A model generated the notes under the pieces. It made no database searches. It saw nothing but the letters and a program-made list of their open reading frames with translations, and had not been told where the DNA came from. Both the position numbers and the translations under genes were made by a program. Below are positions 26,575 to 35,399 of a DNA stretch of 64,000 nucleotides, piece after piece. The stretch lies in NCBI RefSeq assembly GCF_000497755.1, contig NZ_AYOD01000005.1, forward strand, positions 109,967-173,966, written 5' to 3'. The first letter of the stretch is position 1. Every line of letters starts with the position of its first letter. The DNA comes from Aliihoeflea sp. 2WW. Lineage in GTDB: Bacteria > Pseudomonadota > Alphaproteobacteria > Rhizobiales > Rhizobiaceae.

Positions 26575-26861
26575 TGTCGGTCGTCATCACCGATGCTGCG
26601 TGGGAGGATTTGGCAGACATCGTCCGTCACGTGGCCATCGATAGTCCCCAAGCGTCGGATCGCCTTCTGAGCGAACTCTACGACAGGTGCAGCAGTCTCG
26701 TTTTGAACCCCTTGGCCTTCCCGGTCGTTGACGGATATGAGGAAGCCGGGATCAGGCGGCGGCTCTGCGGCAACTACCTCATCTTCTATCGCTGCACTGA
26801 GGAAGCTGTGGAAATCCTTCACGTGCTCCATGGAGCCCGCGACTACGACGCACTCTTGTAA
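26571..26861 (+). CDS. parE: ParE-type toxin (RelE/ParE superfamily)
   Basis: 96 residues. RelE/ParE fold: helices at residues 8-45 (TDAAWEDLADIVRHVAIDSPQASDRLL), then the sheet segment IRRRLCGNYLIFYRCTEEAVEILHVLHGARDYDALL, which ends in the family's H(G/A)xRD pattern. ParE toxins that have been tested poison DNA gyrase. Translationally coupled to parD. Confidence 0.88.
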   Translation: MMSVVITDAAWEDLADIVRHVAIDSPQASDRLLSELYDRCSSLVLNPLAFPVVDGYEEAGIRRRLCGNYLIFYRCTEEAVEILHVLHGARDYDALL

Positions 26862-26880
26862 GCAATCTTCGGAGCGACCA

Positions 26881-27837
26881 ATGCCCGCAAAGACGATCGA
26901 CAATGCATTTAGCGCGCGTCAGCTCACCGGAGCGGCGAGCGATCCGACGCATGCGGGTGCGCTGTCGTTCATGCGGCGTAGGTACACTAAGTCGCTCGAG
27001 GGCGCGGATGTGGTCGTCTGGGGCATTCCGTTCGATGCCGCTGTCTCCAACAGGCCGGGTGCACGGTTCGGGCCGCAGGCGATCCGGCGCGCTTCGGCGA
27101 TCTTCGACAACGATCCGCAATATCCGTTCGATGCCGATCTTTTCGAGGATCTTGCCGTCATCGACTATGGCGACTGCCTGCTCGACTACGGCAATCATCA
27201 GGAAACGCCGGCGACGATCGAGCGCGAAGCTGCCACATTGGTCAAATCGGGCGCCTTCGTCGTCTCGATGGGCGGCGACCATTTCGTGACCTGGCCCATC
27301 CTCAAGGCGCACGCCGCGAAATACGGCCCGCTCGCCATGATCCAGTTCGACGCGCATCAGGACACCTGGTTCGACGACGGCAAGCGGATCGACCATGGCT
27401 CCTTCGTCGGCCGCGCGGTGCGCGACGGCGTGATCGACGCGTCGCGCTCGATCCAGGTCGGCATCCGCACCCACGCGCCGGACGATTGCGGCATCCAGAT
27501 GCTCTATGGCTACGACGTCGAGGAGATGCGGGCCGACGAGATCGTCGCCGCGATCAAGGCGCGTGTCGGCGACGCCAAGGCCTACGTCACCTTCGACATC
27601 GACTGCCTCGACCCGGCCTACGCACCGGGAACCGGTACACCGGTCGCCGGCGGCCCCTCTTCCGCCAAGATGCTGGCGGTGCTGCGCAAGCTCGGCTCGC
27701 TCGACATCGTCGGAGCCGACATCGTCGAGGTCGCGCCGGCCTATGACCATGCCGACATCACGGCGATTGCGGGCGCGTCCGTCGCGATGCACTATATCGG
27801 GCTTCTGGCGGAGCGACGATCGCGGCTGGCAAAGTGA
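26881..27837 (+). CDS. speB: Agmatinase / ureohydrolase
   Basis: 318 residues from ATG at 26881. Mn-binding motifs of the arginase superfamily: MGGDH, FDAHQDTW, and FDIDCLDPAYAPGTGTP, plus GGP and E in IVEVAPAYDH. Residue context matches agmatinase rather than arginase: it makes putrescine and urea from agmatine. It begins 19 nt after parE, so it may be read from the toxin-antitoxin transcript as well as its own. Confidence 0.88.
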   Translation: MPAKTIDNAFSARQLTGAASDPTHAGALSFMRRRYTKSLEGADVVVWGIPFDAAVSNRPGARFGPQAIRRASAIFDNDPQYPFDADLFEDLAVIDYGDCLLDYGNHQETPATIEREAATLVKSGAFVVSMGGDHFVTWPILKAHAAKYGPLAMIQFDAHQDTWFDDGKRIDHGSFVGRAVRDGVIDASRSIQVGIRTHAPDDCGIQMLYGYDVEEMRADEIVAAIKARVGDAKAYVTFDIDCLDPAYAPGTGTPVAGGPSSAKMLAVLRKLGSLDIVGADIVEVAPAYDHADITAIAGASVAMHYIGLLAERRSRLAK

Positions 27838-27910
27838 ATCAAGCGGCTGACGGATCGAATCCGGAAACCGGCCCAAGCGATTGTTTCAAAAAGAATTCGA
27901 AGTGACGAGC

Positions 27911-28852
27911 ATGAAACCGAAAATCTTCATCGACGGCGAACACGGCACGACCGGCCTCCAGATCCGCACGCGGCTTTCGGGCCGCGACGACCTCGACATG
28001 CTGTCGATCCCGGAGGCCGAGCGGCGCAACGATAGTCTGCGCGAGGAGATGCTGAAGACGGCCGACGTCGCGATCCTCTGCCTGCCCGACGATGCAGCGA
28101 AGCAAGCCGTGTCGATGCTCGAAGGCACGAATTCCACCCGCATCATCGACACGTCTACGGCGCACCGCATCCATCCCGACTGGGCCTATGGCTTTGCCGA
28201 ACTCGACGAGGACCAGGCCGAGAAGATCGCCACCGCCCGGCTGGTCGCCAATCCGGGCTGCTATCCGACCGGGGCGATCGGGCTCATTCGGCCACTGGTC
28301 AAGGCGGGCATCCTGCCGGCGGACTATCCCGTCAGCGTCAATGCGATCTCCGGCTATACGGGTGGTGGCAAGCAGATGATCGCGCAGATGGAGAACGCGG
28401 ACGCGCCGGACCACATCGCCGCGCCGCACTTTCTCTACGGCCTCACGCTCGCGCACAAGCACGTGCCGGAAATGATGGAGCATGGGCTGCTCGACCGCCG
28501 GCCGATCTTCTCACCGAGCGTCGGACGGTTCGCTCAGGGAATGATCGTGCAGGTGCCGCTGCACACGGCGAACCTTAACGGCGCGCCGAGCGTGGGTGAC
28601 GTTCACACCGCACTTGCCGCGCATTATGCAGGTCAGGACGTGGTCGAGGTCGTGCCGCTTGAGGCGAGCGCCAAGCTCGCGCGGATCGACCCGACCGAAC
28701 TTAACGACACCAATCGGATGAAGCTGTTCGTCTTCGGGAACGACGCGGCGGGTCAGGTCAATCTCGTCGCCGTGCTCGACAATCTGGGCAAGGGCGCATC
28801 GGGCGCCGCCGTCCAGAACATGGATCTCATGCTGTCGAAGCGCGCCGCCTGA
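27911..28852 (+). CDS. argC: N-acetyl-gamma-glutamyl-phosphate reductase, short type
   Basis: 313 residues. N-terminal [21 protein letters not shown] is the NADP-binding start of the short (type 2) ArgC family, and [13 protein letters not shown] contains the catalytic Cys. HKHVPEM is the conserved His segment. Third step of arginine biosynthesis. It follows agmatinase by 73 nt and is convergent with ctaA, ending 6 nt from it. Confidence 0.95.
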   Translation: MKPKIFIDGEHGTTGLQIRTRLSGRDDLDMLSIPEAERRNDSLREEMLKTADVAILCLPDDAAKQAVSMLEGTNSTRIIDTSTAHRIHPDWAYGFAELDEDQAEKIATARLVANPGCYPTGAIGLIRPLVKAGILPADYPVSVNAISGYTGGGKQMIAQMENADAPDHIAAPHFLYGLTLAHKHVPEMMEHGLLDRRPIFSPSVGRFAQGMIVQVPLHTANLNGAPSVGDVHTALAAHYAGQDVVEVVPLEASAKLARIDPTELNDTNRMKLFVFGNDAAGQVNLVAVLDNLGKGASGAAVQNMDLMLSKRAA

Positions 28853-28858
28853 CGCCGG

Positions 28859-29956
28859 TCAACGAGCGTATCCGGCCGCGGCCTGCGACGGATACGCCCC
28901 CTTCGTGCCGCGCCAATGCGCGGCAGCGAAGCCAAGGACGACGATCGCGAAGGCGTGGTGCGCCAGCGCCCAGCCGAGCGGCACGACCAGCACAAGCGTC
29001 GTGATCCCGATCAGCGCCTGCGCGATGATCATTGCCAGCAACACGACCGCGCGACGCGAATGTGTCGTCGAAGGTGAACCGCGCCAAGCTGAGAAGACGT
29101 GCCAGACCGCCGCCGCAAGCAACACGTAGGCGCCCAAGCGGTGGACGAATTGCACGGTCTTCGGGTTCTCGAAGAAATTGCGCCAGACGGGCTCGGCGAC
29201 CAGCAAACCACCCGGCCAGAATGCGCCGTCCATCAGCGGCCAGGTGTTGAACGTCAGGCCGGCATGAAGGCCGGCGACGAGCGCGCCGAGATAAATCTGG
29301 AACAGGACGAGGACCAGCAGCCACCCTGCCTGGCTGCGGGTGCGATCGGGCGCGGGGCCGGCCGAATGCGGCGCGAGGCCGCGCGCGATCACCATCGTCG
29401 CGGTGAAGATCAGGCAGGCGAGCATCAGATGCGTTGCGAGCCGGTACTGGCTGACGCTGACGCGTTCGGAAAGCCCGGAGGCCACCATCCACCAACCGAT
29501 GAAGCCCTGCAGGCCGCCCAGCGCCAGCAGGCCGAGCAGCTTGGGCTTCAGGTGCCGCTCCAACCGCCCGGTCAGCCAGAAGAAGGCGAGCGGGACGGCG
29601 ACGAGGAAGCCGACGCCGCGCGCAAGCAGGCGGTGCGCCCATTCCCACCAGAAGATCGTCTTGAACTCGTCGAGGCTCATGCCCCTGTTGATCTGCTGAT
29701 ATTGCGGAATCTGGCGATACTTTTCCAGTTCCTCCTGCCATTGCGCCTCGCCGATCGGCGGGATGACGCCGTGGATCGGCTTCCATTCGGTGATCGACAG
29801 GCCCGAACCGGTCAGCCGCGTCGCGCCGCCGACGACGAACAGTGCGAACAGAACGAGGAGGACGAGGTAGAGCCAGATGCGGACAAGGCGCCGGTTGCGT
29901 GCCTCGCGGGCGCGGGCGTCGAAGGGAAGGCTGTCGATTGCTGCCGACGCGGCCAT
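28859..29956 (-). CDS. ctaA: Heme A synthase (COX15)
   Basis: 365 residues, eight transmembrane helices in two four-helix bundles. Heme-ligand histidines are in [42 protein letters not shown] and [32 protein letters not shown] is the signature of the alphaproteobacterial/mitochondrial class. It oxidises heme O to heme A for aa3 oxidase in the inner membrane. No ferredoxin partner is adjacent. Confidence 0.96.
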   Translation of the reverse strand: MAASAAIDSLPFDARAREARNRRLVRIWLYLVLLVLFALFVVGGATRLTGSGLSITEWKPIHGVIPPIGEAQWQEELEKYRQIPQYQQINRGMSLDEFKTIFWWEWAHRLLARGVGFLVAVPLAFFWLTGRLERHLKPKLLGLLALGGLQGFIGWWMVASGLSERVSVSQYRLATHLMLACLIFTATMVIARGLAPHSAGPAPDRTRSQAGWLLVLVLFQIYLGALVAGLHAGLTFNTWPLMDGAFWPGGLLVAEPVWRNFFENPKTVQFVHRLGAYVLLAAAVWHVFSAWRGSPSTTHSRRAVVLLAMIIAQALIGITTLVLVVPLGWALAHHAFAIVVLGFAAAHWRGTKGAYPSQAAAGYAR

Positions 29957-30096
29957 CGCGTGGTTCCTCGGGTGGTTGGCGTGGCGGAGAAGTGCCGCAT
30001 CGGCCTCGTCAATTCAAGCGCCTGCCCCGCGCGACATGCCGTCGCGTTTGCCTTGGCTGCATGTCTGGACTAAACGATGGCGCAGAAGGAAAAGCC

Positions 30097-30324
30097 ATGC
30101 CCGTTCGCCTCAAGAAGCTCATCGGAACCGTTCTTCTGGTCCTGCTCGTCGCCGTCTACGCGATCGTGGCGACGATCATCGCCGTGGCGCAACTCGCCGA
30201 GTCCAGCGTCTGGGTCCACCTTGCCTATTTCTTCCTGACGGGATTCCTGTGGGTCATTCCGGCGATGTTCATCGTCTCATGGATGGCAAAGCCGTCGAAG
30301 CGCGACCTCGCACGCAATCTATAG
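30097..30324 (+). CDS. DUF2842 small membrane protein
   Basis: 75 residues, RBS AGAAGGA. Two transmembrane helices (about residues 8-30 and 42-62) and a basic C-terminus; WVHLAYFFLTGFLWVIPAMFIVSWM is typical of DUF2842, which in relatives commonly neighbours the COX15 gene. Function unknown. Its last six bases overlap the convergent deacetylase gene. Confidence 0.82.
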   Translation: MPVRLKKLIGTVLLVLLVAVYAIVATIIAVAQLAESSVWVHLAYFFLTGFLWVIPAMFIVSWMAKPSKRDLARNL

Positions 30325-31353
30325 CGTCACCACGCGCCGCCGGGAGTTGGCGAAAGTGGTGATGCCGGTCAGCATCGTGCGCAGATGGCCGATATCCTGG
30401 TAGCGCCCGTTGAGCGAGATGCGCGGCAGCGCATGAAGATGGTCGCGGTGTTCGGGGTGAAGCGTACCGTGCCGCGTCGTCACCGCGGAAACGAACCCCG
30501 CCTCCTTCGCCAGCATGATCTCCCGCGCGCCAACCGCCTGCTGATGCCCGTAGGGATAGGCGAAATGGCGCGGCCGGATGCCGGTTTTCTCAGTGATCAC
30601 GTCGGCCGAACCGCGCATTTCGATGAGCGCGCGTTCTTCGTCGAGCCGCGCCAGATTGTGGTGCTGGATCGTGTGTGCGCCGATCTTGCCGAGCCTGTGA
30701 CGCGTCACGGCAGCGATATCGTCCCACGTCATGAACGGGCTCGTCGACACCTCGCGGCCACCCATTTCGTCGAGAACGGCCTGACGCGCGGTTTCGGAGA
30801 CCCGCGTTGCCAATAGGCCCAAGAGATGTCGGGCGGTCGCCAGTTTCTCGACCGGCGAAGACGTCGCACAGACGGAATCGTCAAGCGGGGACGGCATCGC
30901 GACCTCGTCGCGCATCAGGGCCAGTTGCTCCACCACCTCCCACCAGGGCTGGACCGACCCGTCGATGAGGCCGGGCGCGACGTAGATGGCGAACGGCGCG
31001 TCGTGCTGCTCGAAGATCGGAAGCGCTTCGGTTAAGTTGTCGAGATAGGCATCGTCGAGCGTGATCGCGGCGACCTTGGCGCGGTGACCTGCATCGAGGT
31101 GCTCGACCATCTCGTCGAGCGAGACGAACGCGAATCCGCTCCGCTTCATGTCCGAGATCGCGCGATCGAGGAAGTCGGGCGTCACCGAAAGATGATCGTT
31201 CAGACCCAGGCCCTTGCGGGGCGTCGCGGTCACGCTGTGAAGCATCAGGATCGCGCCCAGTCCGGACAGATGCGGCTGCGCCATTCGGGCGATTCCGGAC
31301 CATCGCGATGCGTTCAGCACGAATCTGCGAAGGCGTTCCTGATTGTCGGTCAT
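30319..31353 (-). CDS. Polysaccharide deacetylase family protein
   Basis: 344 residues. NodB-homology domain: motif 1 is AITLDDAYLDN, where the usual TFDDG/F is TLDDA, with Asp-Asp kept, and motif 2 is GAHTIQHHNL with the metal-binding His pair. HFAYPYGHQ and the late region LHALPRISL follow. A carbohydrate-esterase-4 enzyme removing N- or O-acetyl groups is likely. No signal peptide is obvious, so it may act cytosolically on lipid-linked intermediates. It is divergent from the GNAT-like gene of the polysaccharide locus. Confidence 0.85.
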   Translation of the reverse strand: MTDNQERLRRFVLNASRWSGIARMAQPHLSGLGAILMLHSVTATPRKGLGLNDHLSVTPDFLDRAISDMKRSGFAFVSLDEMVEHLDAGHRAKVAAITLDDAYLDNLTEALPIFEQHDAPFAIYVAPGLIDGSVQPWWEVVEQLALMRDEVAMPSPLDDSVCATSSPVEKLATARHLLGLLATRVSETARQAVLDEMGGREVSTSPFMTWDDIAAVTRHRLGKIGAHTIQHHNLARLDEERALIEMRGSADVITEKTGIRPRHFAYPYGHQQAVGAREIMLAKEAGFVSAVTTRHGTLHPEHRDHLHALPRISLNGRYQDIGHLRTMLTGITTFANSRRRVVTL

Positions 31354-31430
31354 TTCGAAACCTTTGTGCCCTAACCTCCTCCGCCGACAGCAGAGACACG
31401 CTGAACACCATATGGGCGAAGAGTTGAGGC

Positions 31431-32570
31431 ATGGTTGACGCTCTGGAAACGGCCGACGGGGCGCGCGCCGGGCTTGCCATCACCGTGGAAGCGGCGGGGC
31501 CGCAGGCGCTCCGGCGCTACCGCGACTTTGCCGGGCCGCGCGCGAAAGGCGCGGCTCAGCATCCGCTCTGGTTCGAGAAATGGCTCGAAACGAGCGGCGA
31601 GCGGGGATGGATCGTCTGGGTCGCCGACGGAACGAGCACCCTCACCGCGCTGCCGCTGGTCGAAACACGCATTTCCGGGCTGCCCGCGCTCGCCTTTGCC
31701 GGCGGCGCCCATGCCAACGGAAATTTCTGCCCCGCAGCCCATTCCGGCACGGCGGTTTGCGTGCAGACGCTCAAGGCCGCGATACGCCAATCCCTGCCGC
31801 ATGTCGCCCTGTTGTCGCTCGAACGCCAGCATCGAACCCTCGACGCGCAGACTAACGTTCTTGCGGCCATGGCAACGCGAACCAGCCCGAACATCGCCCT
31901 TGCAGCAAGCCTCGATGGCGGTTTTGCCGGCCTCTTGACGCGCACCAACGGCAAGAAGAAATCGAAGAAGCGCCGCGCCCAGTGGCGACGGTTCGAGGAT
32001 GCCGGCGGCAGCGCGGTGGTGAAGCCCGCAACGACCGCCGAAATCGACGCGATTCTGGACGCGTTTTTCCGACTGAAGGCTGCCCGGTTCGAGAAGGCGG
32101 GTATTGCGGACGCCTTCGGCGATCCGCAGATCCGCGAATTCTGGCGGGCGATTCTCGACGCCAGCCGCGAAGAGGCGGATACGCCATTTTCGATCGAAGC
32201 GCTCGTCGTCGGCGGCAAGCCGAGGGCGATCACCGGTTCGACGCACCTTCGCGATCGAACGGTGTGCGAATTCGGCGCCATCGAGGACGGCGAACTGGCA
32301 TCGATCAGCCCGGGCGAATATCTGGCCTATTCCAATCTGGAAGAGGCCTGCGCGAAAGGTCTGCCGCTCTACGATTTCAGCGTGGGCGACGAGGCCTACA
32401 AGCGCTCCTGGTGCGATATCGAGATTTCGCATTTCGACGTCGTCGTTCCGCTGACGCCGGCGGCCCGCCTTGCCGTTCTCGGCTTCGACGTGATTGCCGG
32501 CGCCAAGAAGCGGATCAAGGCCAGTCCGCAACTCTGGGCCTTGGCGAAAGCGGTGCGTCGCCTCAGGTGA
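31431..32570 (+). CDS. GNAT-fold acyltransferase, CelD/BcsL-like
   Basis: 379 residues. Matches the double-GNAT CelD/FemAB-like family seen in polysaccharide loci: HPLWFEKWLETSGE at the N-terminus, KKKSKKRRAQWRRFEDAGG before the second domain, then FFRLKAARFEKAGIADAF and the late segment LYDFSVGDEAYKRSWCD characteristic of the family. It probably transfers an acyl group to a sugar intermediate. It ends one base before the Wzc-like gene's stop on the other strand (convergent). Confidence 0.82.
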   Translation: MVDALETADGARAGLAITVEAAGPQALRRYRDFAGPRAKGAAQHPLWFEKWLETSGERGWIVWVADGTSTLTALPLVETRISGLPALAFAGGAHANGNFCPAAHSGTAVCVQTLKAAIRQSLPHVALLSLERQHRTLDAQTNVLAAMATRTSPNIALAASLDGGFAGLLTRTNGKKKSKKRRAQWRRFEDAGGSAVVKPATTAEIDAILDAFFRLKAARFEKAGIADAFGDPQIREFWRAILDASREEADTPFSIEALVVGGKPRAITGSTHLRDRTVCEFGAIEDGELASISPGEYLAYSNLEEACAKGLPLYDFSVGDEAYKRSWCDIEISHFDVVVPLTPAARLAVLGFDVIAGAKKRIKASPQLWALAKAVRRLR

Positions 32571-34634
32571 TCAGGCGACCGTCCGCGCTTCGCCCTGTGC
32601 CTGCGGGGCCGGAGCGACGACGCGGGCGGCCTCTCCATAACCTGCTGCGAACAGGCTTTCGGACGCCGCCAGCACGCGGGCATCCGCCGTATCGATAACA
32701 CCGATCATGATCTCGCTCGCATCCCCCGCGACCCGGCGAAGGCCTTCGCTTTCGGTCGGTCCGCACTCGACGACGACGATGTCATAGGCCGTCGTCAGCG
32801 ACGTCAGGATGATCGGCAGGCGGTCTGCGGCGCGCATGGCGCGACGGGGTTCGGCCGTGCCGACGGGAATGACGTGCGCGTCGGAATAAAGGTCGCCGTG
32901 AATCGTCTCGGTGAACTGGGCTTCGGCGGCCAGGAGGTTGGTGATGCCCGTATAGGTGCGGCTTTCCAGCATGTGGCTCGACGGCGTTCCGGTGAAGGTG
33001 AGATCGAGATAGAGGACGCGCATCCCCGCATCGGCCAACTCGCGAGCGACCATGACGGAGGCCGTCGAAGCCTCCTCGCCCTCCGGCGATACGAATATGG
33101 CACGTGCGACACCGGCGGCGATCAGCCGTTCGGCAGCCGTCTCGACGGAGACGTCGAGGGGTAGCGTGCCGACGTCGGACGAAGCTGGAGCGGCCTCGGC
33201 GGATGCAGCGGCGGGCATGACGAGATGGGGAACCGGATGGACGCGCGCGCCGCCGGCCGCAGGGCGCATCGCCCGACCGCTGAACAGTTCACCAAGGAGG
33301 GTGCCAACGATCATCAGGAGAAGCGAGCCCATGAAGGCGGCGCCGAGGATCGGGCCGTATTTCGGATAGTAGGAATCCACCGGCGGCGTGGCGCGGGCGA
33401 AAATGCGCGCGTCGACCGGCAGATAGTTGCGGTCGCCGCGCGCGCTCGCCTCGCGAAAGCGTGTCAGGTAGGATTCGAGGAGTTCGCGCTGCGCGGTCGC
33501 CTCACGCTCGAGCGCGCGCAGTTCTACCTCTTCCGTGCCGGCGGCAGCGGAGGTCGATTTCAACGCGTCCAGATCCTGCTGCAGGCGCTCTTCGCTGCGC
33601 TGAGCCGCGCGGGACTCGTTCTCGAGGCTCTGCAGCACCGTGCGCGCTTCCTGGCGGATGCGCGTCGATAGGTCGGCCAGTTGCGAGCGCAGGCCGCGAA
33701 GGCGCGGATGGTTGTCGAGAAGCGTCGTCGACAGATCGGCGATCTCCGCGTTCAACTGCACCTCGCGCTCGCGCAGACGCTGGACGACCGGCGAGGCGAG
33801 AACTTCCGGCACCGCATCGAGCGACGCGCCGGTCTCGATCGCCTGGCGGACGCCTTCGGCCCGCGCCTCGGCGGCCGAGCGACTGGCGCGCACGCGCGAC
33901 AGTTCGGATGAAAGCTCGGAGAGCTGCTGGCTTGCCAGCGTCGAATTGTTCTGGCCGACGAGAAGCCCCGAACGGGCGCGGAACGCTGCCACATTCGCTT
34001 CCGCCTCACGGACCCGTTCACGCAGATCGGCGATCTCGGGCGCGAGCCAGCCGGTCGCATCCTCGTTGGAAAGCAGCTTTGCGGCGCGCTGTTCGTCGAG
34101 ATAGGCGTCGGCGATCGCGTTCGGAACGGCAGCGGCCAGTTCGCGATCCTCGGACGAGAAGCGCACAACGATGACGCGGGAGTTTTCGACGCGATAGACG
34201 GAGAGCTTTTCGCGCATGATGTCGATGGTCGTCTGCGCGCGCAGCAATTCGTCCGAGCCGCCGAGGCCGAACGAGGCGAGTATGCCGCCGCTCTGAAACT
34301 CGGCACGCTCGGCGAGCTGCAATTCGGCGGCGACGCGGCGCAGGATGTCACTCGAGGCGATCACCTCGACCTGGCTTGCAACTCCCTCATCGTCGAGAAT
34401 AGGCCGGTCGCCCTCGCCCGCCCCCGACATGCGCGTATAGGCGGACTCGCGGGCTTCGATCAGAATGCGCGTTTCGGCACGGTAGAGCGGCGTTGCGAAA
34501 TAGGCGAGGAGGAAGGCGGCGATGGTGACGACCAGCACGACCGTCAGGATAGGCTTCCACCTGTCGCGCACACTCAAGGCGAGACGGCGAAGGTCGATAT
34601 CGACGTCGTTGCCACCCACTTGCATTCCGCTCAT
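32571..34634 (-). CDS. Wzc/ExoP-like polysaccharide co-polymerase with degenerate kinase domain
   Basis: 687 residues from MSGMQVGGNDVDIDL at 34634. Wzz chain-length domain with TM1 (~30-52), a long periplasmic coiled-coil/GNVR region (~200-400), TM2 (~445-470), then a BY-kinase-like P-loop domain. The P-loop position reads SPEGEEASTASVM instead of GEGKS/T, Walker A' is YLDLTF, Walker B is VVVECGP, and there is no C-terminal tyrosine cluster. So the co-polymerase part looks intact and kinase activity looks lost. Divergent from the Wza-like gene; it should control export and chain length. Confidence 0.9.
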   Translation of the reverse strand: MSGMQVGGNDVDIDLRRLALSVRDRWKPILTVVLVVTIAAFLLAYFATPLYRAETRILIEARESAYTRMSGAGEGDRPILDDEGVASQVEVIASSDILRRVAAELQLAERAEFQSGGILASFGLGGSDELLRAQTTIDIMREKLSVYRVENSRVIVVRFSSEDRELAAAVPNAIADAYLDEQRAAKLLSNEDATGWLAPEIADLRERVREAEANVAAFRARSGLLVGQNNSTLASQQLSELSSELSRVRASRSAAEARAEGVRQAIETGASLDAVPEVLASPVVQRLREREVQLNAEIADLSTTLLDNHPRLRGLRSQLADLSTRIRQEARTVLQSLENESRAAQRSEERLQQDLDALKSTSAAAGTEEVELRALEREATAQRELLESYLTRFREASARGDRNYLPVDARIFARATPPVDSYYPKYGPILGAAFMGSLLLMIVGTLLGELFSGRAMRPAAGGARVHPVPHLVMPAAASAEAAPASSDVGTLPLDVSVETAAERLIAAGVARAIFVSPEGEEASTASVMVARELADAGMRVLYLDLTFTGTPSSHMLESRTYTGITNLLAAEAQFTETIHGDLYSDAHVIPVGTAEPRRAMRAADRLPIILTSLTTAYDIVVVECGPTESEGLRRVAGDASEIMIGVIDTADARVLAASESLFAAGYGEAARVVAPAPQAQGEARTVA

Positions 34635-34675
34635 AGCGAATCCACTCCGGCCCAAGGCACCCAGAAGTAAAGACA

Positions 34676-34688
34676 CATGGTAACCATG
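34676..34688. promoter_or_regulatory. Palindrome CATGGT-A-ACCATG in divergent polysaccharide promoter region
   Basis: Perfect six-base inverted repeat with a one-base centre, located between the divergent Wzc-like and Wza-like genes. It could be an operator. A TTAACCTTAACGA motif at 34743-34755 lies on the Wza side. No regulator is assignable. Confidence 0.25.
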
Positions 34689-34801
34689 GGGTTAACGATT
34701 GCGGCGGCGGGAACGGCAATCATGACTGGGCTTTACCGGCCATTAACCTTAACGAGCCGATAACAGGCCATCTGCAATCGGGCTGCTTCGCGGCTCAAGG
34801 G

Positions 34802-35377
34802 ATGGACGCTCGCCAGGTCATGAAACGCCCCGCTCTTTATGGTCTCCTCGCTCTCGCGTTCCTCTCGGGCTGCACCAGCTACCAGCCCGCCCCGCATGCC
34901 TTCCACGAGGCGATCAACCAGCCCTACGTCCTCGACGCAGGCGACCGGGTGCGGATTTCGGTTTTCGAGCAGGCATCGCTGACCAACAGCTACTCCGTCG
35001 ACCAGTCCGGCTACATCGCCTTTCCGCTGATCGGCGCGGTGGCCGCACGCGGCTATACGCTGCAGCAGATCGAAGGCCAGATCGCGACCAAGCTGCGCGA
35101 CGGTTATATCCGCAATCCCGACGTCACCGCCGAGATCGACCGCTACCGGCCGGTCTTCATCATGGGCGAAGTGGGTGCGGCCGGGCAGTATTCCTACGTG
35201 CCGGGCATGACGGTCCAGAAGGCCGTGGCGGCGGCTGGCGGCTATACGCCGCGCGCGCAGCAGCGCGACGTCGACATCACGCGCCAGATCAATGGCGAGG
35301 TGATGACGGGCCGCGTGACGACGACGGACCCGGTCCTGCCCGGCGATACGCTCTATGTGCGCGAACGCTTCTTTTAG
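34802..35377 (+). CDS. Wza-like polysaccharide export outer-membrane lipoprotein
   Basis: 191 residues; a second in-frame ATG at 34820 gives a tidier leader. Lipoprotein signal with lipobox LSGC, then a Poly_export domain (VLDAGDRVRISVFEQASLTNSYSVDQ) and one SLBB domain (VFIMGEVGAAGQYSYVPGMT). It is much shorter than E. coli Wza, as usual for rhizobial ExoF/UppC-type proteins. It would form the outer-membrane exit pore together with the divergent Wzc-like protein. Confidence 0.92.
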   Translation: MDARQVMKRPALYGLLALAFLSGCTSYQPAPHAFHEAINQPYVLDAGDRVRISVFEQASLTNSYSVDQSGYIAFPLIGAVAARGYTLQQIEGQIATKLRDGYIRNPDVTAEIDRYRPVFIMGEVGAAGQYSYVPGMTVQKAVAAAGGYTPRAQQRDVDITRQINGEVMTGRVTTTDPVLPGDTLYVRERFF

Positions 35378-35399
35378 GGTTTCGCGCGCATAAGGGCGC

